A DNA stretch of 64,000 nt from contig CM022672.1 in the NCBI GenBank assembly GCA_012295275.1, positions 12,325,904-12,389,903 on the forward strand, given 5' to 3'. Positions 1 to 13,547 of the stretch are shown piece after piece. Under the pieces are notes generated by a model. It saw only the letters and a program-made list of their open reading frames with translations. It was not told the DNA's origin and made no database searches. Positions within the stretch are counted from its first letter, which is position 1. Every line of letters begins with the position of its first letter. The translations under genes and the position numbers were made by a program. The DNA is from Chrysomallon squamiferum. Lineage: Eukaryota > Mollusca > Gastropoda > Neomphalida > Peltospiridae.

Positions 1-617
1 TATAATCACTTTATATAATGCAGGAGCGCCAACAAAATTACGCAACAAAATTAAAAATAAATAAATAAATGAATGAATGAATGAATGAATAAAGACAGAA
101 AGAAAGAAAGAAAAAATAAAAGAACGAGAAAAAGGATGCGTGAATTCCAAGTGGCCTTCATATGAAACTGTTTTCTGTTTTTAGATGTTATTTCAGAACC
201 AAACCGAGTTAGTTTTTAATAAAAGGGCTGATGGACAGATCCTCAGCAGTGAAAAGTAAGGAGAAAAGCTAATGGATTTAAATCTGGTAAAAATGGGATT
301 TATTTAATTTGATTATATAGTATTCATATCTTTCAAAGGATCAAAAATATAACCGGCGCCCTACACTATTATTCACTAGTAAAAATAAAATATCGGGAAA
401 GTACTGCACGTATATCGCATGAGAAAAATATGTGATACACTTTCTAGTCTTTTAGTTAAATCATTTTTGCTGGACGTGTACGTTTCATAACATATAAACC
501 TGCCGAACTGCAGAGTGTTGATTCAACACGTATTTCACAATCCTTTCCAAGAAATCGTATACCCGCTTTAGATTCAGGAAGATAAAATGAAAATGACCAG
601 AACATCCTGGATCTTAC
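1..617. other. AT-rich non-coding DNA
   Basis: It holds short (AATA/GAAT/GAAA) runs at 55-120 and no gene that I can support, apart from the possible read-through of the candidate exon at 618-812. Confidence 0.6.
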
Positions 618-812
618 CAATAACAAACAGTTTTCAGTAAAATCGGCTTTCACAAATACGTCGTGACACTGGTAATGCCGGCACAGATCGGATCTTAATA
701 AACAAGGCAACAGTTGTTCGTTTGCAAAAGCCCAATTTCGTGTTTTGTGGTAGCTGTGTTTGTAAATGGCGGGAGTGTGTTCATCAAGAAATATGTAACT
801 ACAGCACGTATT
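618..812 (-). CDS. Orphan candidate coding exon, unknown protein
   Basis: A 65-codon open stretch is bounded by an acceptor (CTCTGTTTAG, ending at 813) and a donor (TTG then GTAAGA, from 617) and is phase 0 at both ends. It encodes peptides such as YKHSYHKTRNWAFANEQLL and CRHYQCHDVFVKADFTE, which look like real protein rather than AT-rich noise. I do not recognise the family. If the donor is ignored, the frame stays open to a stop near 456. It holds about nine CpGs in 195 nt while flanking DNA has few. No partner exon was found. It could belong to a gene leaving the window to the left, to an old transposon, or be chance. Confidence 0.3.
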
Positions 813-882
813 CTAAACAGAGAACCGTCACGAAAATACCGCAATTGTTTTACAGTAATCAGTGGCGAGCAGTCATACTGAT

Positions 883-1152
883 CAGGGCCGGATTTCCCAT
901 GTAGGCTTTCTAGGCTAGTGCCTATGGCGGCAGTTTATGTTACATAAATTCGTATTTTCACATTTGAGTTAGAAATAAATCATTATGTAAATGTAAAACC
1001 ATGTTTTTACTTTCAATTAGATCGTAAGTTATAACCATTCATATTATATAAACTAAGTGGGAAGGGCGAGGGGGACTTGAGCCTTGAGGAGTGGGCGGTA
1101 AAATTTCATTAGCCTATCGGCGGCAAGCACGTTAAATCGAACCCAGACACTG
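883..1152. mobile_element. Probable remnant of a hAT-type non-autonomous element
   Basis: The left end, CAGGGCCGGATTT, is typical of hAT-like miniature elements. Inside are two direct GCCTAT(C)GGCGGCA blocks (near 919 and 1110) and G-rich DNA unlike its AT-rich surroundings. The right end, ...CCCAGACACTG, is degenerate. Flanks ATACTGAT and ATACACTT match at only 5 of 8 bases, so any target duplication is weak. No transposase is present. Confidence 0.4.
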
Positions 1153-3234
1153 ATACACTTTTTGTTTTTAAAATAGTTTATTTCGTTTTTTCTTTTGTTT
1201 CTTCTTCTCTTTATTTTTATTATTATTTTTTAAATTTATTTATTTATTTTTATAATCTGCCCAAAAATTAAGTTGTGTATTTGTTGATATAAATGACTAA
1301 ACTGAAAATAATTAAATTTTTCGACATTGAAGAGATATAGCAAATGAGTCATACTTAGCTTCATTGTTTCATTAAGATCTTGAATTTCAAAACATTCCTC
1401 ACATAAATATGACCCAAGATATAACCATACTGACACACAAGCATACTTGAACAACTAGGTGTATCAACACAAACACATTCATATGAGCACACATTCTGAG
1501 AAATGAATAAACAGTTTAAAAGTTGTAGTACAAAACAGAATAACACGTCTATTTCTATAAAAAAGGGTAACAGGTTTAATATATGCAGTTATGTTGTTGG
1601 ACTGAGGTTGAGAATTTTGCTTGAAATAAGGTGACTGTAAAATTACACTTCATAACAAAATATCTTGATCAGCAGGTTTCATGTTTTTTATTGTTTATTA
1701 GGTTAGTAGTATTGGCTTAACAGAATAATGTATTGTTTTTCTTGGTATATGAAGCCAGGTGACACAGAAAGTGTTCTCTCCGATTGACTGACTATTTAGG
1801 TTGCGCAAGTTCAGATCTAACAATAATCCAGCTACTGCTGTCTGGTGTATGGTAAATTCTATAGGTAAATGAATACTTCCTTGTACCTTGCCTATCTTGG
1901 CATATACTGTTATAATGCTAAACAAGCTGTAAAATATATATCATGGACCAAATCATTAAAAAATACCTGATGTAATCAAGAATAAATAGATAAATTAATA
2001 GCCAAATTGGTGTATGCTTAAATTTGAACATTATTTCATATACTGCTTATAAAGATAATATGACATTTTATATTTTTAAATGATTTTGTTCTTTAAATAA
2101 AGTTTGTGTAATCATATGATTAACCTGGATTTCCAACATTAATCTGTCTCTATGATAAGAATTTAAATGTTATTTTTAAATTACTATAAAGATATTCAAT
2201 TCTGAATAAGAACAGAACTAATTTTACTAATTACACTATACTATCAATGTTAATGCATTAATTAAATCCTACTTTTCTATTGGAAATACCCTTAATGCAT
2301 TTGAATGCTTGTTTGTATTTTTCTTAAATGTCAAATCTTTCCAACTAATAAACTAATGAGAATGCATGGAGGCTGATATTTTCCATTTTATAATTTCACA
2401 CATAGAAACATTAAGCAAGCAAGGCAGAAAATAAAACATTACAAAGATAAATATCCTTAATTTATTGAGTATTCATTTTAACATTTCTGTTAACAATATG
2501 CCTTCATGGTAAGAAAAAGAGAAGAAAAAAACGAACAAATGTCAGGCTCCATACATCCTAAATAATTTCATATTTAACTGACATTCTTTACTAACAAAAT
2601 ATTGTAGAGGATAAATAAAACTGCTGCTACAGTAAGGCATATTTAAACTATTTATTTCTAATGCCAAAACTATTTGACAGATTAGAGCCTGAACTGAGAC
2701 AGGCACTAGGTTTTCACTTCAGTTTTAAAGCAGCTTGCCCAGGTACAGAGTAACATACAGCAGATTAAATGGATTTATACCTTTATAGTATGACAAAAGG
2801 AAGCAGTGGGCTGTGACCACCAAGACTGTAACTATTCTTGGTTGTTCTTTTCATCTGACTGAAGATGTAACAGTATTTTTAAATGTTAAGCAGTGAAATG
2901 TGAAGCTTTTTCAGAAGTATGATCATACTGGATAATAATATTATCACAAAATAAATGTTCATTCTCTTCCTTGATAAAAAGTATTATGCAAACTCAGAGT
3001 AAATAATAATTATATATCTATCTATCTATATATACATACATACATACACATACACATGCACAAAATCATATTACATTATCCTTTTCTACAAACATGCTCA
3101 CAAGTTACATCAACTGGAGAGTGCATGCATAGCCATCTTGGGGAAACAAGAGTGGATTATATGCTTAGGGGAGCTATTATGTTAGTTGTCACATTAAATA
3201 AAACCTATGATTTCACTATACCTACCTGTTTTCC

Positions 3235-3452
3235 AATGATCTGTTCAGTGTGGTATACCCTGATGTTTATAATACTGAAACTTATTCAGTCTGGTATATC
3301 ATGATTACATTGTAACAATCTCCTATGTTTTACTGAGGCTGATGTATCTGGATAACATTGTAATATCAAGTCTTAATGAGGCTGGTATATTCTAATTAAA
3401 ATATAATAACCTCACTGAGGCTGGCATATCCTAATTACAATGTAATAAACTT
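3235..3452. repeat. Degenerate tandem repeat, unit about 43 bp
   Basis: Five diverged units begin with TTCAGTGTGG, TTCAGTCTGG, TGAGGCTGAT, TGAGGCTGGT and TGAGGCTGGC and continue with TATATCxTAATTAcAATGTAAT. Spacing varies from 40 to 48 bp, which indicates an old array. Confidence 0.75.
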
Positions 3453-3816
3453 CAAGAGTATGTTAACAAGTATTTGCCCATTCTTCATTTGACCAAAATG
3501 AAATAAATCAATAAATACTTTTTATATCTGAAATTGCAAATCATAAAATAAATAAAATAAAATAAAGTAAAATAAAAGGCAAAACTAATATAAAAATATC
3601 TTATAAAATGTTTTATTTTATAATATATATATATTTTTTGAACTATAACAAACTGCTTAATTAGCATAATTATGTATTTAATTTGTAACCAAATATAACT
3701 GGCATAAAACTGTAAAGTATAAAATATAAAATACATAAATAGTGAACTAGAACTTTGTTTTATAAAAAGAGATATAAATGATTTAAGACACTGCTATTAA
3801 AAATAGTTGCTAAAGC

Positions 3817-3846
3817 AGCTTGATAAAGCTTGATAAAGCTTGATAA
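3817..3846. repeat. Three perfect copies of AGCTTGATAA
   Basis: A short head-to-tail decamer triplication; no function is suggested by context. Confidence 0.85.
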
Positions 3847-6396
3847 TGAGACAGAAAAAGTGGAAACAATTACAGGAAATATGATACAGTGGTGTAATAA
3901 CAAGATAAAATACAATGCCAGGAAATAGCAAAAATTGGTTACAAAGCCATATTTAAAATATGCTTTGATGTTGTGAAAAGATTTTTTATTGAAAGGGTAT
4001 TGTCAAAAAAAAAAAAAAAAAAAACAAAAATAAAAAATATTAGTAAACCTTAAAAATATTTAAAAATCATAATCTTTTTTTTTTCTCACTATTTGCACCA
4101 ATATACTTTAATGTTCTAAAATATTCTTACAAACTTTTATATTAAGCTAGTAATAACTAATAAACCAATATATTTTTTTTGAATCTGTTAAAACCTTTCA
4201 TTGTAAAAAAATAATAATAAAAAAATAAATAAATACAAATATAATACTTTTCTTAAATTTCAGTTTTAAAATTTATGCTTCTATAATCTGAGTGAAAGAT
4301 AATGAAAAACACTTAGTAAATATATATTTACATGTATCAAAATAAGCATTTTCGATCTTTGTCAATTTTTATATTTCTTCAGTCTGTTTTAAGAAATGCA
4401 CTAATTTCAAAGCAAGACAGAAACAATAAAATATTACATGATTTATCCTCAAATGTTATTATCTGACTTTTCCAATCTATGAGATGTTAACCATAAAAGA
4501 TCCCTTGCTGCTAATCTGTATAGCACATGAGTGGCAGAAGCATGTTTCTTTTCTTGAACAAAAAGTGTATGTAACGCCATTAGGTTAAATATGATGAGGT
4601 TTTATTAAAGACCATTAATTCACTATTATGATGTTTATGTTTATATAACACAACTACTCTGAATAAAATTTTATCAAGAAAAACATGTTTTTAGAATTAA
4701 TCTTTCTTTCATTAAAACAGATTGTTTTTTATTTTTTTGTTTCATATTTCAGCAGTGTTTGTTGCCATGTTGATTTGATTTGTGATTTGATTCAATACAA
4801 AACATGCATTTATAAATATATAATAATGACAAAAACATTTAATTATTATTTTTAACACTACTCTAATTATTAAATGTTGAACATGTATTATAGGTGGACT
4901 ATATTCTTATATTTTGAAACAAAGCTAGAAATATTAAGTAACAAGGTGTAACAAGAACAAAATTTAAAAACAAAAACTAAAGGTTTACATCTATTATCTA
5001 ATTATAACAGTAACAAAAAACAAATTATACCCTTTTTGTTCTTGTTACATGCTGCCATTGTATGCTGAGGATGTGCAGAAATAATTAAATCTAATAGACT
5101 GACTGTTTGAAAAATGATTTTTAATTTAATTTTTGTCACATAACTGTATCATAAAATTAATATTTGCATATAAAAGAATACTTCTTGTGATATCTTTTGA
5201 ACATCTCATTATTCAGAAAATTATCATTTAAATGAAACATACAGAAATAATAAAATAAAATAAAAAATAAAAACTGAGGAAAGGTCAGTAATATGTATTT
5301 CTTCTAAGTGAAGTATTATGCTTGTAAACATCTGAACACCTATTTATAAAGCAGAACATGTAATTTTTTGGTTTTACTTATATCTTGCACTGATTTTAAG
5401 AGTAAAATGTCATTATTGCTGAATCCATTTCTCTTTGCTGTCACAAATTGTGGAAGGAATTACAATATATTTATTATTACATTTATAATAATCACTTCCA
5501 GTATAACATGTATTAAAAACATGTATTAAAAATTACAGATGTGACTGATATCTCTATGTCTTTTATTTTCTGAAATATATTATAAAAAAACAAATAATAA
5601 TAATAATGATCTAGTATCTGCTTTGAAAACTGAATTTCTATTCCATTTTATTTTATCTTGTCTTATTTTATATAATGAGGTACATCATCTCCAATTCTTA
5701 AAATCATTTGAAAATCAATGTTTTCTTTTTTAAATGTAAAGTTCCATTTTGACAATTAATTACAGGTATTTTCATGTTTAATCAGGATATTTATGTTACA
5801 AATTTTGTTGAATATTTTGTTTTAAATTTTCATAACATATGGAATAATCATGTTTTATTTTCAGTTTCAGTTACTTGCAAAAACTAATTAATTCATACTT
5901 ATAAGAAAAAGAAAAAAGCAACTTATCTTAAATTTGCTAAAAAAAAGTGACTTATTTCAAATTTTCAGGAAAAAATAAAACTATATAACAATAATATATT
6001 TCAAAAATATAAAAAGTTCTTTTCCAAAAATATTTTATGCAGTGGTATATTTTATTAAATATTTCTCTTTCATTAAGGTACAGATTATATAGGGATATTA
6101 CAGCTCATCAAATGCATTTCTTAAGTTAAATAAAAAATTTAACAAACCATGCACAAGATACACAACAATACTTATATAGACGATGCAAAACTTATATAAA
6201 ACTGACATCAGAGAATTATCAGAGAGTTATTATTTCATGCATTAATAAGGAAAATAAAAAAAATAAAACAATAATCACCAAGACCAGCATCAATTCTGGT
6301 GAGAAAAAACTGTCTATAATTTCTAAACATAACATTTTAAAATTAACATGGTCATTAGTATTTCATTTAAAAAAAAAAAATAAAAAAAAAAAAATA

Positions 6397-6432
<36 letters not shown>

Positions 6433-7213
6433 TTTGTTAGTAATTTTTTTGTAATCCTGTTAAAAAATGTTTATTTTAGTTTTCATTTCGATATCTTTTT
6501 ATCTTTTTTTAAAATACATTTTCTGCAGTGAAAACTTAAAATAAAAATTGAAGTCTTAAATATTTTGCTTGTCTTGTATTTAATTCTAATATGATTATTT
6601 TAAAAACTTATAAATAAATTAGATGAAATAAGATTTATAATTTGCTACTTTATTTCATTCAATTTATTTGAGAAATTCCTTTCCTGATTTGTCAAAGAAA
6701 TACCCCAAAACACAAAAGAATATATGATCTTTACTCATTGGTGGTAGCAAAAATTTTTGCAAAATAAAAATTACAACAAGTTTTTCTTTGTACAAGTATT
6801 TTTGTTGTTATTGTTATTTACACTTAATTATTTTAATTTTAATCTAACAATCCAGTCTATAAAAAGTTAAAAAAAAAAAAAAAAAAAAAATTTGAACAAA
6901 ATATATAAACACAAAATAAAATATTTAATTAATAAAATATAATGTATAAAAATCCCCCAAAACAATCAAAGAAACAAAAAAAAAAAAATAAATAAATAAA
7001 TAATTAAATAAAAATGATTCAAATGTTTTAAATGAATTGAATAATTAAAAGATTGAATTAGTTTAACTGGTTTCAGTATCTACATTTGTTTAAACTGAAT
7101 TTTTATACTCTAATTGACAGTTTTTTCTGACCACAATTTCAGCAAAGACAATAAATTGAAAGATGCAGTTGAATATTTGCATGATGAACATTCAGACAGA
7201 ACAATAAAGTGGG

Positions 7214-10200
7214 TCATACCCACACAGTCTTTGATGCAATGTTCACATCACATGGATGGGGGTGATTCACAGCAGACGGTGGCTGAAATACAACATCAAA
7301 TATTTAACATTTTAATAAGCAGAGGTTTTTTTGTTTTTTGGTCTTTTTAATTAGTTATTATTTTTAAATAAGCTATGCTGTTGGCAAAACAAAAATGTTT
7401 ACCTTTTATATTAGAAAAAAGATAAACTATTTAATAAAAAAATAAATATTTATAATACGCAAAACATTCAGAATTATAGGATTAATCGAATGTATAAATA
7501 TTATTTTATGCCCAGTGCTACACAGATTAGTAACTGTCATTTTAACACTTTATTCTAATCGATTTAAATTAATAACTGTTTTTTCACAATAAAATAATAG
7601 TAGAGTTAATGAGTTGTTGTTTTTGTTTTTTTTTAAATTTGGAAGAATATAAAGAAATATTACATGCATTTATTACAATGTTATTTTCATATTTCTAGTA
7701 ATTAAAGATTCTAATATAATAACTTTAATAAAATCCTGGATGTTTTTTGTGATTATTCATTCAATTCTTTTATGTGAAATAATAGAATTGAATTTTAAAA
7801 AGTTGACTTTTTTTTTTAGAAAATTCTACAATTAAATTTAAAAAAAAGAAAAGTAAAAGAGATGGACATGCTTGAAGAAGTAGAGTAAAATCTTACTTTT
7901 CTTCGTGATATCAGTTCACGAAACTGATCAATCCAGCTTTGCATATCTTCAGGAGTATCACACTGTAATAGATTAATGTCTTTATTATCCAGTCAAAATC
8001 TACAAAATATATTTCATATAAAACAATACATAAATGCTTTCAGAGTTCTCACCTTTCACACACAAGCTGATATACACGTCAAGATATTATGCATTCATCT
8101 ATTTAGATAATGGCATTGCTCTATATATTAATCTAGGATAACATTATTTTTTAAAAATCTAGTTGTATTCAAAATGGTTCATTCCTGAAAACACCATTTT
8201 CATTAGTATGTTGACTCTATTACACAGCTGTACTTACCTGTATAAAAAATATTCTTTTGGTTGTAACTAGCTCAAACATGTTGTCTCTGTTTGGATGACC
8301 ACTGAAACAATTGTGATAAAACACAATTAAAAAGATATACTGGTAGTTAACTAATGAAATAAAGAAAAAACACAAACACACTCAGAAATAACAGAAATTA
8401 AAATACAGGTTTTTTAAAACAAATTTTAATATTAAACAAAATGAAGATTAATTATAAACTAACACTTATGCTTCATTTAATTAAATTAATTCACGTCACA
8501 CTCTGTATGATATTCTGGTTACTAATCTTTATCAGAACAGTGAAAAAAAAATACACCTTTCAAAGACATTTCATTTCACTGATAAAAAAACTAGCATAAA
8601 CTTAGAAGAAATTTGCAAATTATAGTTATGAACAAAATATTTTTGTTTTTTTTAATTTTAATTTATTATGTAATGTTGATCACAATGCTTGCTGAGTGTT
8701 AAATTTTAAATTCAGTATATGACCAATAAAACATTAAAATGATCAGATTAACTAGTTTATTCAGTGATAAACAGTAAAATATAATTTTGCACCTGTGAAT
8801 GGATTAATAATATTAATTTCTATCTTGTTACTTACTCTGTGGGAAGTTTTGCTTCAATAACATCATTTGTTGAGATTGAACGTATTGGCTGTTGATCCTG
8901 AATTAAAATAAACAATTACCTATGAATAAATGTTTGCTTAACAAGATTTTTTGTTAACAGCTATAAACATGAAAGATAGACATTCTGTTTAAACAAAATA
9001 TAAGTGGAAATCCTCTGCTGCTATTTGATGAACTATTTTTATCTTTTAAAAGATGTTTACATTACAACTTCCAATAGATAGGAAAGTATTTTGACAAACT
9101 AATCTGGTTAGGTTTGGAAGTAAGCAACCAGGCACATAAAGGAGAACAGATAATGTAATCTTTCATATCTATGGTCTATGTTGTGATGTAGGCGCTGCAG
9201 TCTGCTTTTGTAAATAATTATAAATAAAACAATGGTATACCATAATACTGCTGATTGCAGATTTTTATTCATCAGTATTTCAGATTACCTCAAATTATAA
9301 CTCATTTCACTTCATTTTTGTTTAATATTTCACAAACAAAATTTGGCACAAAACTCAGCCAATAAATAAATAAACGTGAAAGTTCACAAATTTTTTAAAC
9401 AAGTTTTGCATCTGTTTTGTTTTTTTATAAGAGGAAAAGATTATCTGACTCTCTCTTAAACTTACATTTTCAGATCTATAATAGGAAAACAAATCTTCTG
9501 ATAAAACAAAAAATCTTCTCTTCCAACTTTTTCTCTGATAAAAATAAAAAAATAAAAAAATAAAATAAAAAACTTGTAAAACTAAAAATAACACTATAAC
9601 ACAAGACAATCTGGAGGTTTTTGCATGAAAAAGAAATTAAAAACTGTATCAAAAAACAAAACACATTATCATTTAACTGAATCACAAACTGTCTGTCTTC
9701 AAAGTGAATGAAACTTTTTTCTTTATCCATGAATAAGATCTAAAATTATTTCTTCCCTAATAATGTTTAATTGATTTGTGATTGTAAATTTTCAAACAAA
9801 CATGGGGACAGATAAATTATTTCATTTGTAACAACTGAATGTTCTTCATGTTAATAATTAAATTTCATAAAATAAATAAATATTTTTAAAAAAATGGAGG
9901 GAATAAAATATAGCTGTACCAAGGCACCCTGTTTAACACAGTATCCAGACTTGATAATTTTTTCTTTTGTTGAGACAGTACTTTCTGGCCAAGCTAAACT
10001 ATCACCATTTGACTGTTCAGGAGCTGGTGGATATTGTTTTATACAGGAAGCTGTAGGACTTGAATCATCATCACTGGCACTTTCTGCAGCACATTCTTCT
10101 GAATGCTGCTAACAGAATACAAACATACTATTTAATATATCAAGAAACACAATGCTTATATTTACTGCAAAAAGAAGAAGCTGAAATTAAAAAGGTTGTA

Positions 10201-12736
10201 GACAAGTATAACATCTTTTCTTTTCTTATAGATTTTTTTTTTAAAGTGTACAAATGTAATCGTCATCATCATTTTATACCAAAATTTAGCCATTTGCAGA
10301 TTTGATCAGTTAGTTAAAAAAAAAAAAAATTAAGAAAATAAAGAGAAGGAAAATTGTATGTTGAATTTATTTTGACTATGTAAAAAGAAAACCTAGAAAA
10401 AACATTTCAAAATAACAATCTACAGGCAGGAAATATTCTTGACAAACACAAAGAGTTCATTTTCTTTTTACTCAAAGTATTAGTAAATGCTCAATGATAG
10501 TTATTTGGAAATGAAATAATGATTAGGAAAATAACGGCAGCAAAACAACGGTGGTAATATAGAACCACATCAGTTACAATATTAATGTTTAAAAAAGAAC
10601 AAGCAACTGTATAAAAACCCTATGGCTAATGCCCATTGTTGCACAATACAAACCAAAATATCCTTTCAGATAATACACTAGTTTCAATTTACTTATGCAA
10701 CATATTCATATCTAACATTAATAATCATTACACATAATCTATTATGTACATCCAGTTACTTTTAGTGTGCTAACAGAATAGCATTTAACAAAAATGTGAA
10801 CATTTATCTACTTATTATTGTAAATAAAGTGAAATAAAATGTGTATTTGTGTAATTTTCAACTAACCTGGATTGGCATTTTCAAAACCACACCACCTGCA
10901 ATGTCAGTTACATAACTATGCTGAGTAATGTCCCCTGCTAACCATTCTGCACTTTTTACTGGTTTCACCTCAGACTGTGGTACCTAAATAATTAAAATAG
11001 TTTTATATTAAATAAAACATTAATAAAAGTAATTATTTATTCTAAAATTTACAACAAAGTGAAATATATTCTTTTATTAAAAATCCCCAACTATTTTGCA
11101 AATGGTAAGGAGCACATTCTGAATTATCTTCACATGGTCACAATAATTTACAACTGATCTTTTATTTTACATTTTCATGAGAAATGATTTCTTCTCATAA
11201 TAAACTGAAACTGACCACTATTATAATATAATGATTTTCACAGTCATAATTCTCTGAGATTACCTTCAAAAGTGTCTAACTGAATTATAAATTTATTATA
11301 CAGTGGCACAAAACCATGATAAAATTCTGTTACAAACACAAACTAACAGTTATTTTGCTAGCATTTCTAATCTCTTCCATCCATTGCAATTTATCTTCCT
11401 CATTCTCAGCTTCCAGAAAGAATCTACGACCAGACACATGTATAGCTGAAAGACAATAACAATAATAAAATTATTCAAATAAAAAACTTGCATTTCTCAC
11501 TTGAACATAAGTCATGATAAACCAGATGTATTCTAGGAAACAATTAAGAACCACATTCAGTATCAAGAAACAACATCTATGCAGAATAACAACACACACA
11601 CACACACACAGATGGCTATCTTTCAAACCCCAAAGACATACATGATTTGATTAAAATTAACCCATTTACTTTTATTTCATGCTAAAACGTAAAACATTTA
11701 AAAGATCAGAAATTATAAATACTCTCTATGTTCAGACTTACCAAAACATGAATTAATGTGAGGTCTGATTTGTTTAGCATCACTGACCTTTAATGAAACA
11801 ATTAAAAAAATAAAAATAAATAACAAACTGATAAGAAAAGAAACAATAATGTTTTTCAATTGAAATATTTAACTTTTAGGCAAATGTAAATCTAGAAAGG
11901 AGCAGTACAATTTAAATAGATCTTGAATTCCAAATAAAAATTCATATTTTCTAAATAACTTCAACTTTTCATAATGTGCAATCACAAATTGCCAAGTGTT
12001 TAATTGATTAAATAGTTTTATAACAACAAAATAAAAACTTTATGGAAAAAAACGACATGAACTCTTCCACATGTGTCAGTCATTCTGTGAGAATTCCTAT
12101 TTTTCTGTTTTGCCACTGCTTAAGTTATCTTGATTATTAGATACATTTCTTTGAAATAGTTTTTAATAATTACCATTGATATATACTGTAATGGAATTTC
12201 CTCAATAGGAGTTATCCATGCTGGGGGAAGATTCTGAAAAAGGAATAATTCATTACTTATTTAACTGAAGCACTATTATATGCTTCGTATATTAAAATTA
12301 TTATAATATATATGTAACTTGTAAGCATAAATTTGTATTGTGTTGAATAATTATTTATCTTTACCCAGCATGCCATAAAAATAATAATTCAGGATAGTTA
12401 AATTATAAACAGTTTAAACAGTATTAACATTTATATCTATTTTTGAACTTTAATTATAAATAGTATTAATCTAAATATACAAACTGTGCTACTTTGAGTG
12501 TACATTTACATTTTAAATAAATATTAATTTGACAAATACTGTTACTGATGTATATTCTTTTAAAGAAAAGATAAAAAAAAAATTAGAAAGTTTACCACTG
12601 GATTATCAATATAATAAACAAGTCTTGCACAACTCTGATTCAGAACAAAATATCGCCGAATGAAAACACCACTGTTTTCATCTTGTTCAATATTCAGAAA
12701 ACCACAAATCTGACCCAGTTTGTCTCTGTATACCAT
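7214..12736 (-). CDS. PLEKHA1/2-like: TAPP-family tandem PH-domain protein (PLEKHA1/PLEKHA2-like)
   Basis: Eleven coding exons join in phase: 12736-12596, 12233-12174, 11787-11742, 11445-11348, 10983-10867, 10108-9920, 9534-9466, 8897-8836, 8301-8238, 7962-7897, 7282-7214 (981 nt, 326 aa). The start has an in-frame TAA five codons upstream and lines up with the TAPP1 N terminus (ICGFLNIEQDENSG, then RRYFVL). PH1 covers about residues 8-115 and ends in a WMEEIRNASKIT helix. A linker follows, containing TDIAGG, a TAPP hallmark. PH2 starts near residue 204 with SGYCVKQGAL and RKSWKRRFFVL and ends in the CDTPEDMQSWIDQF helix. The family binds PtdIns(3,4)P2 at the plasma membrane through PH2 downstream of PI3-kinase; the basic K/R residues needed are present. 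The last exon is less certain: if the donor after SRRK is ignored, translation runs about 26 codons further to a stop. The protein is shorter than human TAPP1 (about 404 aa), mainly in the C-terminal tail. Confidence 0.92.
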
Positions 12737-12770
12737 TATTTCACATTACTGATTCATCATTTTTACGTCT
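12737..12770 (-). other. 5' UTR segment of the TAPP gene with an upstream splice acceptor
   Basis: On the minus strand TTTTCTGTTTAG ends at 12771, 34 nt before the ATG, so the 5' UTR is probably split by an intron and the true transcription start lies further right, toward 13 kb. Confidence 0.45.
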
Positions 12771-13307
12771 AAACAGAAAAAGGAAAAATAAAAACAACTG
12801 TATAAACATATATTAAAGTTATGAATTAATAAAGTACAAAATAGGCAGCTGCACTTGACATGGAATTGAAGTAAGTTATTGCTGATACATTGTTTCCATT
12901 ATAATAAATTAAATAATAGTACACCAAGATGTATATTTAATACTGTCACTGATGGCTATAATTATGCTAAGAGGATAATCAGATTCCGGAAGTAAAGAGT
13001 TAGTCCAATGTTTTGTTACAAACTGTGGAAGAAAAAAACCAAACATAAAATGAGAAAAGTATCATAAACGCATAAAAAAAACATCAATAAATGAACTAAC
13101 AGTAGATCTATGACAGTCTGACAGCCTAATTAAATATTAAGTTACATTTACTACTAACTTCTTAAAGTTTTAAATATGAAACTTAATTTAATATCATACC
13201 ACAATATTTTGAAAAAGCCGTTCAATTGACAATTGTTCGTATATCCATGCTTAGACCAACCATTACTTATCTTCTGTTGTACTTTCAACCCATCATGGAA
13301 AATCAAA

Positions 13308-13310
<3 letters not shown>

Positions 13311-13374
<64 letters not shown>
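13311..13374. repeat. (CT)32 microsatellite in the divergent promoter
   Basis: An uninterrupted run of CT dinucleotides lies between the TAPP and SFI1 starts. Confidence 0.97.
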
Positions 13375-13378
<4 letters not shown>

Positions 13379-13490
13379 ATACGAACGCAAGTTTGTATCT
13401 AGGCATGTAGTTATGTGACACTGACTGTATCATGTATATGTAAATATTTTAGTCAATACGAAATCTTAATATAGTTCACTGTCGGATCTA

Positions 13491-13547
13491 GTGTGTGTGT
13501 GTGTGTGAGTGTGTGTGTGTACACACACACACACACACACACACACA
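13491..13547. repeat. Adjacent (GT)n and (AC)n forming a self-complementary tract
   Basis: A GT run of about 30 nt (one GA interruption) is directly followed by an AC run of about 27 nt, so each strand can fold into a hairpin; both types can also adopt Z-DNA. Confidence 0.9.

Larger units (their letters stand above)
1153..7213. other. AT-rich intergenic DNA and TAPP 3' flank
   Basis: I see no exon with splice sites and family similarity here. The right part should include the TAPP 3' UTR (minus strand). Poly-A/T runs, an (ATA)n tract near 6395-6430 and the two tandem repeats listed separately are the only structure. Confidence 0.6.

Noticed and set aside
7114-7350. A plus-strand frame of 78 codons
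   Set aside because: It is antisense to the TAPP last exon and has no splice or family support.
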